A stretch of 64,000 bases of DNA from Bacillus norwichensis (GTDB lineage Bacteria > Bacillota > Bacilli > Bacillales > Bacillaceae_C). A model generated the notes under the pieces. That model worked only from the letters and a program-made list of their open reading frames with translations. It searched no databases and was not told the origin of the DNA. The position numbers were made by a program, and so were the translations under genes. Below, piece by piece: positions 21,883-37,764 of this stretch. Every line of letters begins with the position of its first letter. Within the stretch, counting starts at the first letter, position 1. The stretch is from positions 42,677 through 106,676 of the forward strand of contig NZ_JACSPV010000006.1 in assembly GCF_014836955.1 (NCBI RefSeq), written 5' to 3'.

Positions 21883-22317
21883 ATGAAAAACATACTGTTT
21901 GTTTGCACTGGCAATACATGCCGCAGCCCAATGGCTGAAGCGATTTTTAACCATCTCCAAAACGGGAATGCATTTGCTAGATCAGCAGGCTTATTTTCTG
22001 CTGAAGGCAGCCGAGCGGCAGAAAATGCATTGAGAGTTTTGGATGAAAACAAGATGCAGCTTGATCATAGGTCTAAACAGTTGGTTGAGGAAGACTTACA
22101 TTGGGCTTCATATGTATTTACTATGACAAGAGCACATAAAGAAATGCTGATGGACAAGTATCCAGCAGCTGCCGATAAAATCTTCACTTTGAAGGAATAT
22201 GTCGTGGGGCCCGAAGGCAACATTGATATTGCAGATCCTTTTGGGGGAGATATTTCTATATATCGTGAGACATTTAAAGAGATGAAAAGTTTGATTGAAA
22301 AGCTTTCGCTTGAGTAG
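21883..22317 (+). CDS. ywlE: Protein-arginine phosphatase YwlE
   Basis: 144 aa low-molecular-weight phosphatase from ATG 21883 (GAGGGGGG upstream). The P-loop is CTGNTCRS; the Thr in GNT is the residue reported to favour phospho-arginine over phospho-tyrosine. The general-acid Asp lies in IADPFGGD. YwlE reverses McsB arginine phosphorylation and so limits ClpCP degradation tagging. It starts the group ywlE-rpiB-ywlG-glyA. Confidence 0.94.
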   Translation: MKNILFVCTGNTCRSPMAEAIFNHLQNGNAFARSAGLFSAEGSRAAENALRVLDENKMQLDHRSKQLVEEDLHWASYVFTMTRAHKEMLMDKYPAAADKIFTLKEYVVGPEGNIDIADPFGGDISIYRETFKEMKSLIEKLSLE

Positions 22318-22409
22318 CCAAAATCTCAGCGCTCCAAAATGGCAACTGGACTGCTCTTCTTTTATAATGAAGGAAATGTGTAACGAACAATAAGGAGGAA
22401 AAAACTTTC

Positions 22410-22856
22410 ATGAAAGTCGCAATTGCATCGGATCATGGTGGTGTCAACATCCGAAAGGAGCTTCTCCAGTTAATGGATGAAATGGGTATTGAATATGTAG
22501 ATTTAGGCTGTGAAGGTAGTGGTTCTGTAGATTATCCTGACTATGCAGTTCCTGTGGCGGAAAAAGTAGTAAGTGGGGAATGTGATCGGGGAATTTTAGT
22601 TTGTGGAACTGGTATTGGTATGAGCATAGCTGCCAATAAGGTGAAGGGAATTCGTTGCGCGCTTGTGCATGATGTGTTTAGTGCAAAAGCAACCAGGCTG
22701 CATAATGACAGCAATATTTTAGCAATGGGTGAGCGTGTGATTGGTCCGGGCTTAGCTCGTGAAATTGCTAAAACTTGGCTGGAGACAGAATTTGAAGGTG
22801 GCCGTCATGAAAAACGGGTGCAAAAAATAACAGATTATGAATTGGATAAACGATAA
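22410..22856 (+). CDS. rpiB: Ribose-5-phosphate isomerase B
   Basis: 148 aa RpiB/LacAB family. ASDHGGVNIRKEL at the N terminus, active-site Cys in ILVCGTGIGMSIAAN, and HNDSNILAMG. It interconverts ribose-5-phosphate and ribulose-5-phosphate. AAGGAGG precedes ATG 22410. Confidence 0.95.
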   Translation: MKVAIASDHGGVNIRKELLQLMDEMGIEYVDLGCEGSGSVDYPDYAVPVAEKVVSGECDRGILVCGTGIGMSIAANKVKGIRCALVHDVFSAKATRLHNDSNILAMGERVIGPGLAREIAKTWLETEFEGGRHEKRVQKITDYELDKR

Positions 22857-22883
22857 TTAAAAATCAACAAGGGGGAGTTCTAC

Positions 22884-23456
22884 ATGGCAATTGAACAATG
22901 GCAGGAAGAAGTGCGTACCCTTCTTGACGAATGCAGAGAAAATCTACCTATCGGAGAGGGAAAAGTGTTGGTTATCGGCTGCTCTACATCTGAAATTGCC
23001 GGGCAAAAAATTGGTACTTCCGGAACAATAGAACCGGCAACTATATTATATGAAGAGTTGAAAAAGTTTGCGGATGATAAAAAGATTCATCTTGCTTTTC
23101 AATGCTGTGAACATTTAAATCGTGCTTTGGTCGTTGAAAGGGAAACTGCCTCAGAAAATGGCTGGGAAGAAGTGACGGTTATTCCAGTCCGTAAAGCGGG
23201 CGGTTCCATGGCTACATGTGCATACTCACAAATGAAGGATCCGGTTGTTGTTGAGTTTATCAAGGCAGATGCGGGTATTGATATAGGTGATACATTTATC
23301 GGAATGCATTTAAAACATGTAGCCGTACCTATAAGAGTCAACCAAAAATCAATAGGCGATGCCCATGTAACGATTGCAACAACTCGTCCGAAGTTAATTG
23401 GTGGAGTGAGAGCTGTATATGAGATGCAGAAACTGAACGATCAGTGCAAATCTTGA
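22884..23456 (+). CDS. ywlG: TIGR01440 family protein YwlG
   Basis: 190 aa, matching the DUF436/YwlG family. Conserved segments are VLVIGCSTSEIAGQKIG, FQCCEHLNRALVVE and GGSMATCAYSQMKDPVVVE. The reaction is not known. It is always close to rpiB and glyA in Bacillus, as here (27 bases after rpiB). Confidence 0.9.
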   Translation: MAIEQWQEEVRTLLDECRENLPIGEGKVLVIGCSTSEIAGQKIGTSGTIEPATILYEELKKFADDKKIHLAFQCCEHLNRALVVERETASENGWEEVTVIPVRKAGGSMATCAYSQMKDPVVVEFIKADAGIDIGDTFIGMHLKHVAVPIRVNQKSIGDAHVTIATTRPKLIGGVRAVYEMQKLNDQCKS

Positions 23457-23486
23457 AGATAATGTTCCGTTTTTGATAAAATAGGT

Positions 23487-23515
23487 TTGGAATATTCACA
23501 TCTTCATGTTAAAAT
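23487..23515 (+). promoter_or_regulatory. Sigma-A promoter of glyA
   Basis: TTGGAA (23487-23492), 17 bases, TAAAAT (23510-23515), leaving about 45 bases to the glyA start. No glycine riboswitch or other leader structure fits in that space. Confidence 0.7.
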
Positions 23516-23566
23516 ATAAGCGATTAACGAATACAAGCGAAACTCGAAAGGATGAGGGGGAGCAAT

Positions 23567-24829
23567 ATGAGCAAACTGAGTGAAAATAGTACTTTAAGTG
23601 CTATTGCCCAGGAAGATCCGCAAATTTATGAAGCTATTCAAAAGGAATTGAACCGGCAACAGACCAAAATCGAATTGATTGCATCCGAGAACTTTGTTAG
23701 CAAAGCAGTAATGGAAGCGCAAGGATCAGTTTTGACAAATAAATATGCTGAAGGCTATCCTGGCCGCCGTTATTACGGGGGATGTGAGTTTGTCGATATA
23801 GCTGAGGACCTAGCACGCGACCGTGCGAAACAAATTTTTGGTGCTGAGCATGTAAACGTACAGCCGCATTCCGGAGCTCAAGCAAACATGGCAGTATATT
23901 TTACTATTCTTGAGCATGGCGACACTGTGCTTGGCATGAACTTGTCACACGGCGGGCACCTTACTCATGGAAGCCCAGTTAACTTTAGCGGGGTACAATA
24001 TAACTTTGTCGAGTATGGTGTCGATAAAGAAAGCCATCGCATCAATTACGAAGATGTACGCCAAAAAGCTCTTGAGCATAAGCCGAAGCTGATTGTTGCG
24101 GGTGCAAGTGCTTATCCAAGAGTCATTGATTTCAAGAAATTCCGCGAAATTGCCGACGAAGTCGGAGCTTATTTTATGGTGGATATGGCTCATATTGCGG
24201 GTCTTGTAGCAGCTGGCCTTCATCCTAATCCAGTACCATATGCTGATTTTGTTACTACAACTACACATAAAACATTGCGTGGTCCACGCGGTGGAATGAT
24301 TCTCTGTAAAGAAGAATTTGCAAAAGCGATTGACAAGTCTGTTTTCCCGGGGTTACAAGGTGGACCGCTTATGCACGTCATTGCGGCAAAAGCTGTTGCA
24401 TTCGGAGAAGCTTTACGTGCTGATTTCAAAGATTATGCCAAACTCATTATTGAAAATGCAAACAGACTTGCTGAAAGTCTTAAAAAAGAAGGCGTCAACC
24501 TTGTATCTGACGGAACAGACAACCATTTGCTTTTATTGGACGTACGTTCTTTAGGATTAACTGGGAAAGATGCAGAAAAAGTTCTTGATGATGTTGGGAT
24601 CACTGCAAACAAAAACACCATCCCATATGACCCAGAAGGCCCATTCGTAACAAGCGGTGTCCGTATTGGAACAGCAGCTGTTACATCACGTGGATTTGGA
24701 ATGAAAGAAATGGATGAAATTGCATCTTTAATTGCTTTTGTCCTAAAAAATCACGATGATAACGAGAAACTGGAAGAAGCTAGCAAAAAGGTTGAGGCAA
24801 TCACATCTCGTTTTCCTCTATATGAATAA
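23567..24829 (+). CDS. glyA: Serine hydroxymethyltransferase
   Basis: 420 aa from ATG 23567 (GAGGGGGA upstream; the ORF extends to 23552). The PLP Lys is in [14 protein letters not shown] (about residue 225), with KTLRGPRGG and YYGGCEFVD also typical. It converts serine and tetrahydrofolate to glycine and methylene-tetrahydrofolate, the main source of one-carbon units. Confidence 0.98.
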   Translation: MSKLSENSTLSAIAQEDPQIYEAIQKELNRQQTKIELIASENFVSKAVMEAQGSVLTNKYAEGYPGRRYYGGCEFVDIAEDLARDRAKQIFGAEHVNVQPHSGAQANMAVYFTILEHGDTVLGMNLSHGGHLTHGSPVNFSGVQYNFVEYGVDKESHRINYEDVRQKALEHKPKLIVAGASAYPRVIDFKKFREIADEVGAYFMVDMAHIAGLVAAGLHPNPVPYADFVTTTTHKTLRGPRGGMILCKEEFAKAIDKSVFPGLQGGPLMHVIAAKAVAFGEALRADFKDYAKLIIENANRLAESLKKEGVNLVSDGTDNHLLLLDVRSLGLTGKDAEKVLDDVGITANKNTIPYDPEGPFVTSGVRIGTAAVTSRGFGMKEMDEIASLIAFVLKNHDDNEKLEEASKKVEAITSRFPLYE

Positions 24830-24836
24830 TTTTGAT

Positions 24837-24869
24837 GAACAGTCTGTCTAAAAGATAGACTGTTCTTTT
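24837..24869 (+). terminator. Terminator of glyA
   Basis: GAACAGTCT / AGACTGTTC stem followed by TTTTG. Confidence 0.85.
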
Positions 24870-24884
24870 GTGTATTGAATATAC

Positions 24885-25500
24885 AGGCGCTTAAGCTTTT
24901 GTTCACTGTCTAGCTCCAGTGCCTATCGACTAGTGGACTTCCCGCCTTCTCCTACGATAAGTCAACATCGGCTCCGACGTACAGGAAGTACTAGTGCAGG
25001 CGAGGCGACAGGACGTCGCTGCTTGAGCCTGCCGACGTACAGGAAGTACTAGTGCAGGCGAGGCGACAGGACGTCGCTGCTTGAGCCTGCCGACGTACAG
25101 GACGTCCTAGTGCAAGCGAAGCGACAGGATGTCGCGATTTGAGCCTGCCTTCGTCTCCGTGTTGTCTGGCTGCGAGTGCCATCGGCTCGAGGTCATAAGC
25201 CAATCGCTGGTGAAGGCAAACTACGCCTTCCTCAGCACTCGTCTTATGCTTGTCGCCGATAAGAAGGCACTCTCGCACTTCATTTTTCCTTTATCACGTC
25301 GAAATCACTGTCCAGCTACAACGCTCAGCGACTAGCAGACTTCCTCTTCCTTCCTACGATAAGTCAACATCGATTCGCCTTCGGCTCATCGTGTTTCCTT
25401 TATCTCGTCAGGAGCCGTCCAGTCTGTACGTCACTAAACGAGCGTTTTCGCAATTCGCCTCAGTCTGTACGTCGATGAACAGGCGCTTATACTTTTGTTC
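24885..25500. repeat. Large GC-rich mosaic repeat block
   Basis: The longest member of the dispersed family in the window. Modules in order: GTCTAGCTCCAGTGCC start, CCTACGATAAGTCAACATCG, three tandem 58-bp units (24974-25147), CGAGGTCATAAGCCAATC, CTTATGCTTGTCGCCGATAAG-like (split here), a second CCTACGATAAGTCAACATCG, TTTCCTTTATCTCGTC, AGTCTGTACGTC twice, and an AGGCGCTTATACTTTTG end. Short ORFs on both strands in this block are repeat sequence. Confidence 0.9.
24974..25147. repeat. Three tandem 58-bp units
   Basis: Units begin CCGACGTACAGGA at 24974, 25032 and 25090. Units 1 and 2 are practically identical, and unit 3 has several substitutions (CGTCCTAGTGCAAGCGAAGCG). There are no spacers, so it is not a CRISPR. 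Confidence 0.95.
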
Positions 25501-25529
25501 TTGCCGAAAGTTTTTCTTTTATGTAAAAT
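25501..25529 (+). promoter_or_regulatory. Possible sigma-A promoter of upp
   Basis: TTGCCG (25501-25506), 17 bases, TAAAAT (25524-25529) directly after the repeat block. The leader would be about 105 bases. Confidence 0.5.
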
Positions 25530-25639
25530 GAGCAAGGATATAACGACCAGAGCGAGGGTGAATTGGTTCATCCGAATCACTTCAAATGCTCCCGTCTTGA
25601 TCGTGAATAAAAAGAATAAAGAATAAAGGAGAGAGCACT

Positions 25640-26269
25640 ATGGGCAACGTTCATGTAATCGACCATCCTCTCATTCAGCACAAAATTACGTATATCCGTG
25701 ATAAAAATACAGGGACAAAGGAATTTCGTGAGCTTGTTGATGAAGTGGCAACACTGATGGCTTTTGAAATTACTAGGGATATGCCGTTAAAAGAGATCGA
25801 GGTAGAAACCCCTGTGAGCAAGGCTACCTCAAAAGTGCTGGCTGGAAAAAAGATAGGCATCGTCCCGATCCTCAGAGCTGGAATTGGAATGGTGGACGGT
25901 ATATTAAAATTGATTCCTGCTGCAAAAGTGGGACATGTTGGCCTTTACCGTGACCCGGAAACTTTAAAGCCAGTCGAATATTATTTAAAACTGCCGAGTG
26001 ATGTACAGGAGAGATTTTTCATTGTCGTCGATCCTATGCTTGCTACGGGTGGAACTGCTGTAGAAGCAATCCATTCATTGAAAAAGCGCGGCGCTAAACA
26101 AATTAAGCTTATGTGTCTGATTGCTGCTCCAGAGGGAGTCAAAGCGATCCAAGAAGCTCACCCAGATGTGGATATTTATGTTGCGGGCGTAGATGAAAAG
26201 CTTGATGAAAAAGGATATATTGTCCCGGGCTTAGGGGACGCAGGGGATCGTTTATTTGGAACAAAGTAA
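25640..26269 (+). CDS. upp: Uracil phosphoribosyltransferase
   Basis: 209 aa. PRPP-binding loop [16 protein letters not shown] and the C-terminal uracil-binding [17 protein letters not shown] are complete. It forms UMP from uracil and PRPP in salvage. AAGGAGAG precedes ATG 25640. The order glyA-upp-(mnaA)-atp is common in Bacillus. Confidence 0.98.
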   Translation: MGNVHVIDHPLIQHKITYIRDKNTGTKEFRELVDEVATLMAFEITRDMPLKEIEVETPVSKATSKVLAGKKIGIVPILRAGIGMVDGILKLIPAAKVGHVGLYRDPETLKPVEYYLKLPSDVQERFFIVVDPMLATGGTAVEAIHSLKKRGAKQIKLMCLIAAPEGVKAIQEAHPDVDIYVAGVDEKLDEKGYIVPGLGDAGDRLFGTK

Positions 26270-26309
26270 TTCTTATCATAAAAATGAAAGAAGAGGGATC
26301 TGATTCCAA

Positions 26310-27461
26310 ATGAATAGTCGGATCAAAGTACTATCTGTTTTTGGTACAAGACCTGAGGCCATTAAAATGGCGCCCCTGGTGAAGGAGCTAAAGGCAAGAG
26401 ACCGTGACTTTGAATCGTTCGTGGCCGTTACCGCCCAGCATCGGCAAATGCTTGATCAGGTACTTGAAGTTTTCAATATCAAGCCAGATTATGACTTAAA
26501 CATCATGAAGGAAAGCCAAACTCTGACTGATATTACGACGCGCAGCCTCAAGGGACTTAATGGAGTAATAAAGGAACTCCAGCCTGATATTGTCCTTGTT
26601 CATGGTGATACGACCACAACATTCTCTGCAAGTCTCGCCGCATTTTATAACCAGTCCGCTGTAGGGCATGTTGAAGCGGGATTAAGGACTTGGAATAAAT
26701 ATTCCCCTTTTCCTGAAGAGTTGAACCGCCAGCTGACAGGGATTATTGCGGATCTGCATTTTTCGCCAACTGATAAAGCTGCTCAGAATCTGATTAATGA
26801 AGATAAAGAAGAAAAGGGTATCTTTATTACAGGCAACACAGCGATCGATGCTCTTAAAACGACAGTAAAAAACAAATATGAACATGAAGTACTCGATAAA
26901 CTGGGTAGTGACCGTTTGCTTCTCCTTACTGCCCACCGCAGGGAAAATTTAGGACAGCCCATGAGGAACATGTTCAGGGCCATTAAACGAATCATCAATG
27001 AGCAGTCGGATATCCAGGTTATCTATCCGGTTCATTTAAACCCGGTTGTCCGGAATATTGCGAGTGAAGAATTGGGAGATGACCCGCGAATACACTTAAT
27101 TGAACCGCTAGGAGTTATTGATTTTCATAACTTTGCGAATCGGGCTTACTTAATCCTTACTGATTCTGGTGGAGTGCAGGAAGAGGCTCCATCGCTCGGT
27201 GTTCCAGTCCTTGTTCTCCGTGATACGACAGAGCGTCCAGAGGGTATTGAAGCAGGAACCTTGAAGCTTGCTGGAACGGATGAAGAGACAATTTATCGTC
27301 TTGCAACGGAATTAATTACTGATTCCGAAAAATATAAGAAAATGGCCCATGCCATGAATCCTTATGGAGATGGAGAAGCTTCAAAGCGGATTGCGGATGC
27401 CATATTATATTATTTTCAAAAGAAAAATGAAAGACCGGAACCGTTTCGGCCAGTTGATTGA
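26310..27461 (+). CDS. mnaA: UDP-N-acetylglucosamine 2-epimerase (non-hydrolysing)
   Basis: 383 aa. VFGTRPEAIKMAPLVKEL at the N terminus, VHGDTTTTF, HVEAGLRTW, LLTAHRRENLG and LTDSGGVQEEAP are the family motifs. It makes UDP-ManNAc, used for the wall teichoic acid linkage unit. It follows upp by 40 bases and may share its promoter; a strong terminator separates it from the atp operon. Confidence 0.96.
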   Translation: MNSRIKVLSVFGTRPEAIKMAPLVKELKARDRDFESFVAVTAQHRQMLDQVLEVFNIKPDYDLNIMKESQTLTDITTRSLKGLNGVIKELQPDIVLVHGDTTTTFSASLAAFYNQSAVGHVEAGLRTWNKYSPFPEELNRQLTGIIADLHFSPTDKAAQNLINEDKEEKGIFITGNTAIDALKTTVKNKYEHEVLDKLGSDRLLLLTAHRRENLGQPMRNMFRAIKRIINEQSDIQVIYPVHLNPVVRNIASEELGDDPRIHLIEPLGVIDFHNFANRAYLILTDSGGVQEEAPSLGVPVLVLRDTTERPEGIEAGTLKLAGTDEETIYRLATELITDSEKYKKMAHAMNPYGDGEASKRIADAILYYFQKKNERPEPFRPVD

Positions 27462-27488
27462 ACAGGAGGAGAATTTCCTCCTGTTTTT
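27462..27488 (+). terminator. Terminator of mnaA
   Basis: ACAGGAGGA / TCCTCCTGT, a perfect 9-bp stem with a GAAT loop, followed by TTTTTGG. Confidence 0.9.
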
Positions 27489-27627
27489 GGTAATGTCGTA
27501 TCGCCGATTTATCTTTCAGAAATCTTGACAAAAAAAGGTCGAAAAACCACATGTTAGATGAAATTTGATGAAATTGTGACAAACTGAAAAACGCGATTAG
27601 TTTGTTTCTAATTTCACATGAAACCCG

Positions 27628-27656
27628 TTGACTTTGACATGACCCTATTGTATGCT
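27628..27656 (+). promoter_or_regulatory. Sigma-A promoter of the ATP synthase operon
   Basis: TTGACT (27628-27633), 17 bases, TATGCT (27651-27656). It lies about 95 bases before the first atp reading frame and after the mnaA terminator. Confidence 0.75.
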
Positions 27657-27754
27657 AACAAAGGGTATGAAGAGGAGAGTTTATTCACTTTCTTTCATCC
27701 AAAAATCGTTCGGATTTTGTTAAATAAACACGGAATTTGTAGCCTGATTAAAAA

Positions 27755-27988
27755 ATGAGAAAGATGATGCAAATGAGTAGGAAAAATCGTCATCCGCTTC
27801 ATGGGATGGCCCTTTATTCTGCCGTTTTGGCACAGTTGGCTGGCTCTGTTCTAGTGGGAATTTTCCTTGGAAGATGGTTGGATGAAAAAATCGGACTTGA
27901 GCCGCTTTTCTTGATTATCTGTCTTCTTGCCGGTTTGGCAATAGGAGTTTTTGGGGTTATTTTAACAATCCGGCAATCGGGGGATTAG
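27755..27988 (+). CDS. atpZ: AtpZ/AtpI family protein
   Basis: Up to 77 aa; the exact start is uncertain because no good ribosome site is seen before the ATGs at 27755, 27764, 27767 or 27773. Two transmembrane segments with GSVLVGIFLGRWLDEKIG and IGVFGVILTIRQ fit the small AtpZ (AtpQ/AtpZ, PF09527) family found before atpI. Reported roles include Mg2+/Ca2+ handling or assembly of the ATP synthase. Confidence 0.82.
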   Translation: MRKMMQMSRKNRHPLHGMALYSAVLAQLAGSVLVGIFLGRWLDEKIGLEPLFLIICLLAGLAIGVFGVILTIRQSGD

Positions 27989-27994
27989 AAAGAT

Positions 27995-28387
27995 ATGGAT
28001 GACCTCCAGCAGTTATTTAATAGACAAAGGAAGTACATACTGTACTTATTGGCAATTCTTGTATTGGGTTGGGGCTTCACTCCTTACCAATCTATTTTTA
28101 TGGGATTGATTCTTGGGACTTCCATTAGTTTTTTTAACCTGTGGATGATGGTCCGAAGAATGAAAAAATTTGGGGAAGCTGTGTTGGCAGGGCGTAAGAT
28201 GCGTTCCTTGGGATCATTATCCAGGATGGCAGCCGCTATTTTGGGTGTATTCATCGCCATGCAGTATCCTGAAATCTTCAATCTCATAAGTGTGATCATA
28301 GGATTAATGACATCTTACCTTGTCATAGCGATAGATGCTTTAATCTCCATCCTTTTTAGAAAAGACAAGCAGCGGGAAGAGAGGTGA
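27995..28387 (+). CDS. atpI: ATP synthase subunit I
   Basis: 130 aa with four hydrophobic segments, including GWGFTPYQSIFMGLILGTSISFFNL (shown in part: LGTSISFFNLWMMVRRMKK). AtpI helps assemble the c-ring and is the usual first structural gene of the operon. It starts six bases after atpZ and ends seven bases before atpB. Confidence 0.9.
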   Translation: MDDLQQLFNRQRKYILYLLAILVLGWGFTPYQSIFMGLILGTSISFFNLWMMVRRMKKFGEAVLAGRKMRSLGSLSRMAAAILGVFIAMQYPEIFNLISVIIGLMTSYLVIAIDALISILFRKDKQREER

Positions 28388-28394
28388 GTTCTAA

Positions 28395-29108
<714 letters not shown>

Positions 29109-29145
29109 TATATACTTGTTCATCAAAATGGACAAAGAATTTTAA

Positions 29146-29397
<252 letters not shown>

Positions 29398-29426
29398 CAT
29401 TTATTGAATAATCAGAACATGTTTGA

Positions 29427-29460
29427 AAATGGCGAAGAAGAAAACACTTCGCCATTTTTT
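29427..29460 (+). terminator. Intrinsic terminator inside the atp operon, after atpE
   Basis: AAATGGCGAAG / CTTCGCCATTT, a perfect 11-bp stem followed by TTTTTT. By all usual criteria this is a strong Rho-independent terminator, yet atpF-atpC lie beyond it. Confidence 0.88.
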
Positions 29461-29461
29461 A

Positions 29462-29605
29462 AGAAAAGCGGAGGCGCCTTGTCTAGCCCCGACCAGCACA
29501 AGACGATTCCCGAGGAGGCAGTACTTCAGCCACCACAGGGAAGTGGCTTGTGACCTCGAGGGGCTAGGTGCCGCAGCTAAACAAAGAAAAGCGGAGGCCG
29601 CTTGT
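29462..29605. repeat. GC-rich mosaic repeat inside the atp operon
   Basis: Family words: AAAAGCGGAGGCGCC, TTGTCTAGCCCC, ACAAGACGATTCC, GTGACCTCGAGGGGCTAG, then AAAAGCGGAGGCC again. Parts (CAAGACGATT, GTGGCT, GAATCGTCTTG in reverse) also occur at 44.9-45.0 kb. It separates atpE from atpF by over 300 bases in total. Confidence 0.85.
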
Positions 29606-29611
29606 TTAGTA

Positions 29612-29639
29612 GTTTTTACCGCTGATTAGCAGTAAAAAC
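29612..29639 (+). terminator. Hairpin between the repeat and atpF
   Basis: GTTTTTAC-C-GC / GC-A-GTAAAAAC stem. It is not followed by a T run on the plus strand; on both sides it is AT-rich. It may be a processing or stability element. Confidence 0.45.
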
Positions 29640-29646
29640 CATTTGA

Positions 29647-30782
<1,136 letters not shown>

Positions 30783-30796
30783 GACGATTTGAATAA

Positions 30797-32323
<1,527 letters not shown>

Positions 32324-32338
32324 GATAAATGACGGCTG

Positions 32339-32373
32339 AAGGTGCCAAGGTTCTGAGTCCCTGGCGCCTTTTT
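32339..32373 (+). terminator. Terminator-like hairpin between atpA and atpG
   Basis: AAGGTGCCA / TGGCGCCTT stem (9 bp, one wobble) extended by AGG/CCC-type pairing, followed by TTTTTAAA. It is a second terminator-like signal inside the operon. Confidence 0.75.
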
Positions 32374-32407
32374 AAAGACTATGATTACTTCAAATACAGG
32401 GTGGTGA

Positions 32408-33271
<864 letters not shown>

Positions 33272-33299
33272 ATGTATAAAAATAATTATTAATATTTGA

Positions 33300-34742
<1,443 letters not shown>

Positions 34743-34746
34743 ATAG

Positions 34747-35166
<420 letters not shown>

Positions 35167-35176
35167 AACACTTCAT

Positions 35177-35216
35177 ATAACACCTTCTGGTCTTGCTTGA
35201 TCGGAAGGTGTTATTT
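35177..35216 (+). terminator. Terminator of the atp operon
   Basis: ATAACACCTTC / GAAGGTGTTAT, a perfect 11-bp stem with a 16-base loop, followed by TTATG. The stem is strong but the U tract is short. Confidence 0.7.
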
Positions 35217-35267
35217 ATGAAAGTCAACTGGAACTTTTCCTCTGATTTCGAACAAGGAGGTACTCCA

Positions 35268-35510
35268 ATGATCGATGGTATGGATTTTGGTCAACAGGCT
35301 CTTATCAGCATTATTTCGCATTTGATATTTATAGGTTTCACTTTCTGGGCCCTTCAGGCATTGCATTTCGATAAACTTCTAAGTGCTGGTCGGGTTTTAC
35401 AGGCCAGAATTCTATATATTATTTTAACGATTGCTATCGGGTCTACCGTAAGTAACTTCTTTTTAGATTATTTACAATGGTCTCGTCAGCTGCAGTATTT
35501 TTTTAAATAG
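35268..35510 (+). CDS. ywzB: DUF1146 family membrane protein (YwzB)
   Basis: 80 aa from ATG 35268, which follows AAGGAGGT by seven bases; the ORF upstream to 35193 is not translated. Two hydrophobic helices: ALISIISHLIFIGFTFWALQ and ILYIILTIAIGSTVSNFFLD. Same position as ywzB in B. subtilis, between atpC and ywmB. Function unknown. Confidence 0.85.
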   Translation: MIDGMDFGQQALISIISHLIFIGFTFWALQALHFDKLLSAGRVLQARILYIILTIAIGSTVSNFFLDYLQWSRQLQYFFK

Positions 35511-35679
35511 GTCTTTTGGCCCGTTTTCAAACGACATCTTTTTGTTTATGATTTGAGTTGTGAGTGTGGAATTTAAGAAATTTGTCGAAAAGACATAGAT
35601 AATTTGTCTATAAATGCAGTTATTCTTAAAGTATGTACTCCTTAGCAGTGGAAACACTTATGTTAAGGGGGAGAGTACA

Positions 35680-36414
35680 ATGAAAGAACGCTGCAGGAAA
35701 TATTTAATTCCATTTATGCTTTTCACTTGTTTGATTGCAGTTCTTATTGGGAATAAAACAAGTGTTGCAGGACAAAGCGAGCTGGATATTGAAAAGTTAG
35801 CATATGCAGTTCAAAACCAACACGGAACCATCATTGAATGGTCTCTACATACAAGAGAATTGGGTAAACAACCACAGGAATGGACTGTCACCAGACTGGA
35901 GAAAGCATTTCCTGATTGGGAATGGTCTTTGTCTGCCATTTCAGAGAAAGAAACGGTGACAGGAATCAAACGGCATGGCGATATAGAAGAGGAAATAAAA
36001 GCTGTAACTGCCGACAACAAGGCCAATCTCGTTTCTTACGTTTCCTATGAAGTCACAGGTTTAGCGTGGGATAAGAGTTCGGTCAAAAGAGCATGGAAGT
36101 TATTACAATCCAGGACAGAACTGATTTTTAATCAAAAACCTGTTGTTTTCTCTTGTATCAAAGGCGTATTCAATGATGAAGATGAGTTTGGACGGTCTCA
36201 CGCAAGCGAAATATTAACATCTCTTCAAGCGAAGGAAAAAGAGGCACTCAGTGAGGAGGATTTTGTATCAATTTCAGCGTATTCTTCTCTTTTTTCACAA
36301 TCTCTATCACTTCTCGATGAAGAAATGAACCTGCAGATTGGTCTGCGTAAAAACAATGCAGGACATGGTACATACTTCACGGTAGGCACACCCATCCTGA
36401 CAAATGAATACTAA
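35680..36414 (+). CDS. ywmB: YwmB family protein (DUF1779)
   Basis: 244 aa from ATG 35680 (AAGGGGGAGAG upstream). One N-terminal hydrophobic segment (LIPFMLFTCLIAVLIG) suggests export or anchoring. The remainder is a soluble domain with conserved WDKSSVKRAWKLLQSR and GHGTYFTVGTPILTNEY. It lies between ywzB and murAA as in B. subtilis. Function not established. Confidence 0.85.
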   Translation: MKERCRKYLIPFMLFTCLIAVLIGNKTSVAGQSELDIEKLAYAVQNQHGTIIEWSLHTRELGKQPQEWTVTRLEKAFPDWEWSLSAISEKETVTGIKRHGDIEEEIKAVTADNKANLVSYVSYEVTGLAWDKSSVKRAWKLLQSRTELIFNQKPVVFSCIKGVFNDEDEFGRSHASEILTSLQAKEKEALSEEDFVSISAYSSLFSQSLSLLDEEMNLQIGLRKNNAGHGTYFTVGTPILTNEY

Positions 36415-36447
36415 TATAAAAGAAAATAGACGCGGAGGGGAATACTC

Positions 36448-37758
36448 TTGGAAAAGATCATCGTCCGCGGCGGGAAAAGGCTCAGCGGCACAGTCAAGGT
36501 TGAAGGTGCAAAAAATGCTGTTTTGCCTGTTATCGCTGCATCATTATTGGCAAGCGAAGGAAAAAGCGTCATTCGCGAAGTACCAACTCTCTCCGATGTA
36601 TACACTATTGGTGAAGTGTTGCGTCACTTGAATACTGAAGTGAATTTTGAAAATAAAACGGTTTATGTGGATGCTTCAAAAGAACTCAATATCGAAGCTC
36701 CATTTGAATATGTTCGGAAAATGAGGGCATCAGTGCTTGTTATGGGGCCATTACTAGCAAGACAGGGTAAAGCTCGAGTGGCTCTTCCAGGCGGATGCGC
36801 AATCGGTTCACGGCCAATTGATTTACATTTAAAAGGCTTTGAGGCAATGGGAGCAAAAGTATCTGTAGGAAATGGATACATTGAAGCAGCTGCCGAACAA
36901 TTGACAGGTGCTAAAATTTACTTGGATTTCCCAAGTGTTGGTGCTACACAAAATATTATGATGGCAGCTGTACTGGCTAAAGGTACAAGTGTGATTGAGA
37001 ATTGTGCGAAGGAACCCGAAATCGCGGATCTGGCTGCTTATTTAAATAAAATGGGAGCTAGTGTAAGAGGGGCTGGCACTGAAACGATTGTCATCGAAGG
37101 TGTTGATCGTTTGTATGGTGCAGACCACACGATTATGCCAGATAGAATTGAGGCTGGGAGCTTTATGGTTGCAGCGGCGATAACCGGAGGGGACGTGCTC
37201 ATCGAAGGAGCAATCGCAGACCATATGGCTTCTGTCGTAGCTAAGCTTGAGGAAATGAATGTGAAGATCATTCAGGAAGAAAATGGCCTTCGTGTGATTG
37301 GCCCGGAAAAACTGAAGCCGGTAGATATTAAAACAATGCCGCATCCAGGGTTTCCAACGGATATGCAATCTCAAATGATGGCTTTGCTGCTTTGTGCAGA
37401 AGGAACCAGCGTCATTACAGAAACGGTATTCGAAAACCGTTTTATGCACGTAGAAGAATTCCGTAGAATGAACAGCGATATTAAAATTGAGGGACGTTCA
37501 GTCATTATCCAAGGGCCCTGTGAGCTTCAAGGAGCTGAAGTGGCTGCAACCGACTTGCGTGCAGCAGCAGCTCTGATCATCGCCGGTTTGAAGGCAGACG
37601 GGTATACTCGGGTAACCGAGCTGAAACACTTAGACCGCGGTTATCTAGACTTCCACAAGAAACTGCAAGGGCTTGGAGCCGATATAGAACGAATAACGGA
37701 AGTCTCAAGCGAAATCAACCACGAAGAAACCAATATTGTGACTGACATGAATGCATGA
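36448..37758 (+). CDS. murAA: UDP-N-acetylglucosamine 1-carboxyvinyltransferase (main MurA)
   Basis: 436 aa. TTG start 36448 with GCGGAGGGG upstream. [18 protein letters not shown], catalytic Cys in [17 protein letters not shown] (about 116), and [17 protein letters not shown]. It has the [11 protein letters not shown] form of the MurAA branch, unlike murAB at 10784, so the genome has the two-enzyme set typical of low-GC Gram-positives. Confidence 0.97.
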   Translation: MEKIIVRGGKRLSGTVKVEGAKNAVLPVIAASLLASEGKSVIREVPTLSDVYTIGEVLRHLNTEVNFENKTVYVDASKELNIEAPFEYVRKMRASVLVMGPLLARQGKARVALPGGCAIGSRPIDLHLKGFEAMGAKVSVGNGYIEAAAEQLTGAKIYLDFPSVGATQNIMMAAVLAKGTSVIENCAKEPEIADLAAYLNKMGASVRGAGTETIVIEGVDRLYGADHTIMPDRIEAGSFMVAAAITGGDVLIEGAIADHMASVVAKLEEMNVKIIQEENGLRVIGPEKLKPVDIKTMPHPGFPTDMQSQMMALLLCAEGTSVITETVFENRFMHVEEFRRMNSDIKIEGRSVIIQGPCELQGAEVAATDLRAAAALIIAGLKADGYTRVTELKHLDRGYLDFHKKLQGLGADIERITEVSSEINHEETNIVTDMNA

Positions 37759-37764
37759 TATGAT

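Noticed and set aside
23457-23566. Glycine riboswitch before glyA
   Set aside because: The gap is too short once the promoter is placed and has no fitting structure.
24974-25147. CRISPR-like array of three units
   Set aside because: Units are directly abutting without unique spacers and no cas genes are near.
25250-25531. 93-aa ORF in the repeat block
   Set aside because: Made entirely of dispersed repeat modules, with no start signal.
29423-29629. 68-aa ORF between atpE and atpF
   Set aside because: Begins in the terminator hairpin and runs through repeat sequence.
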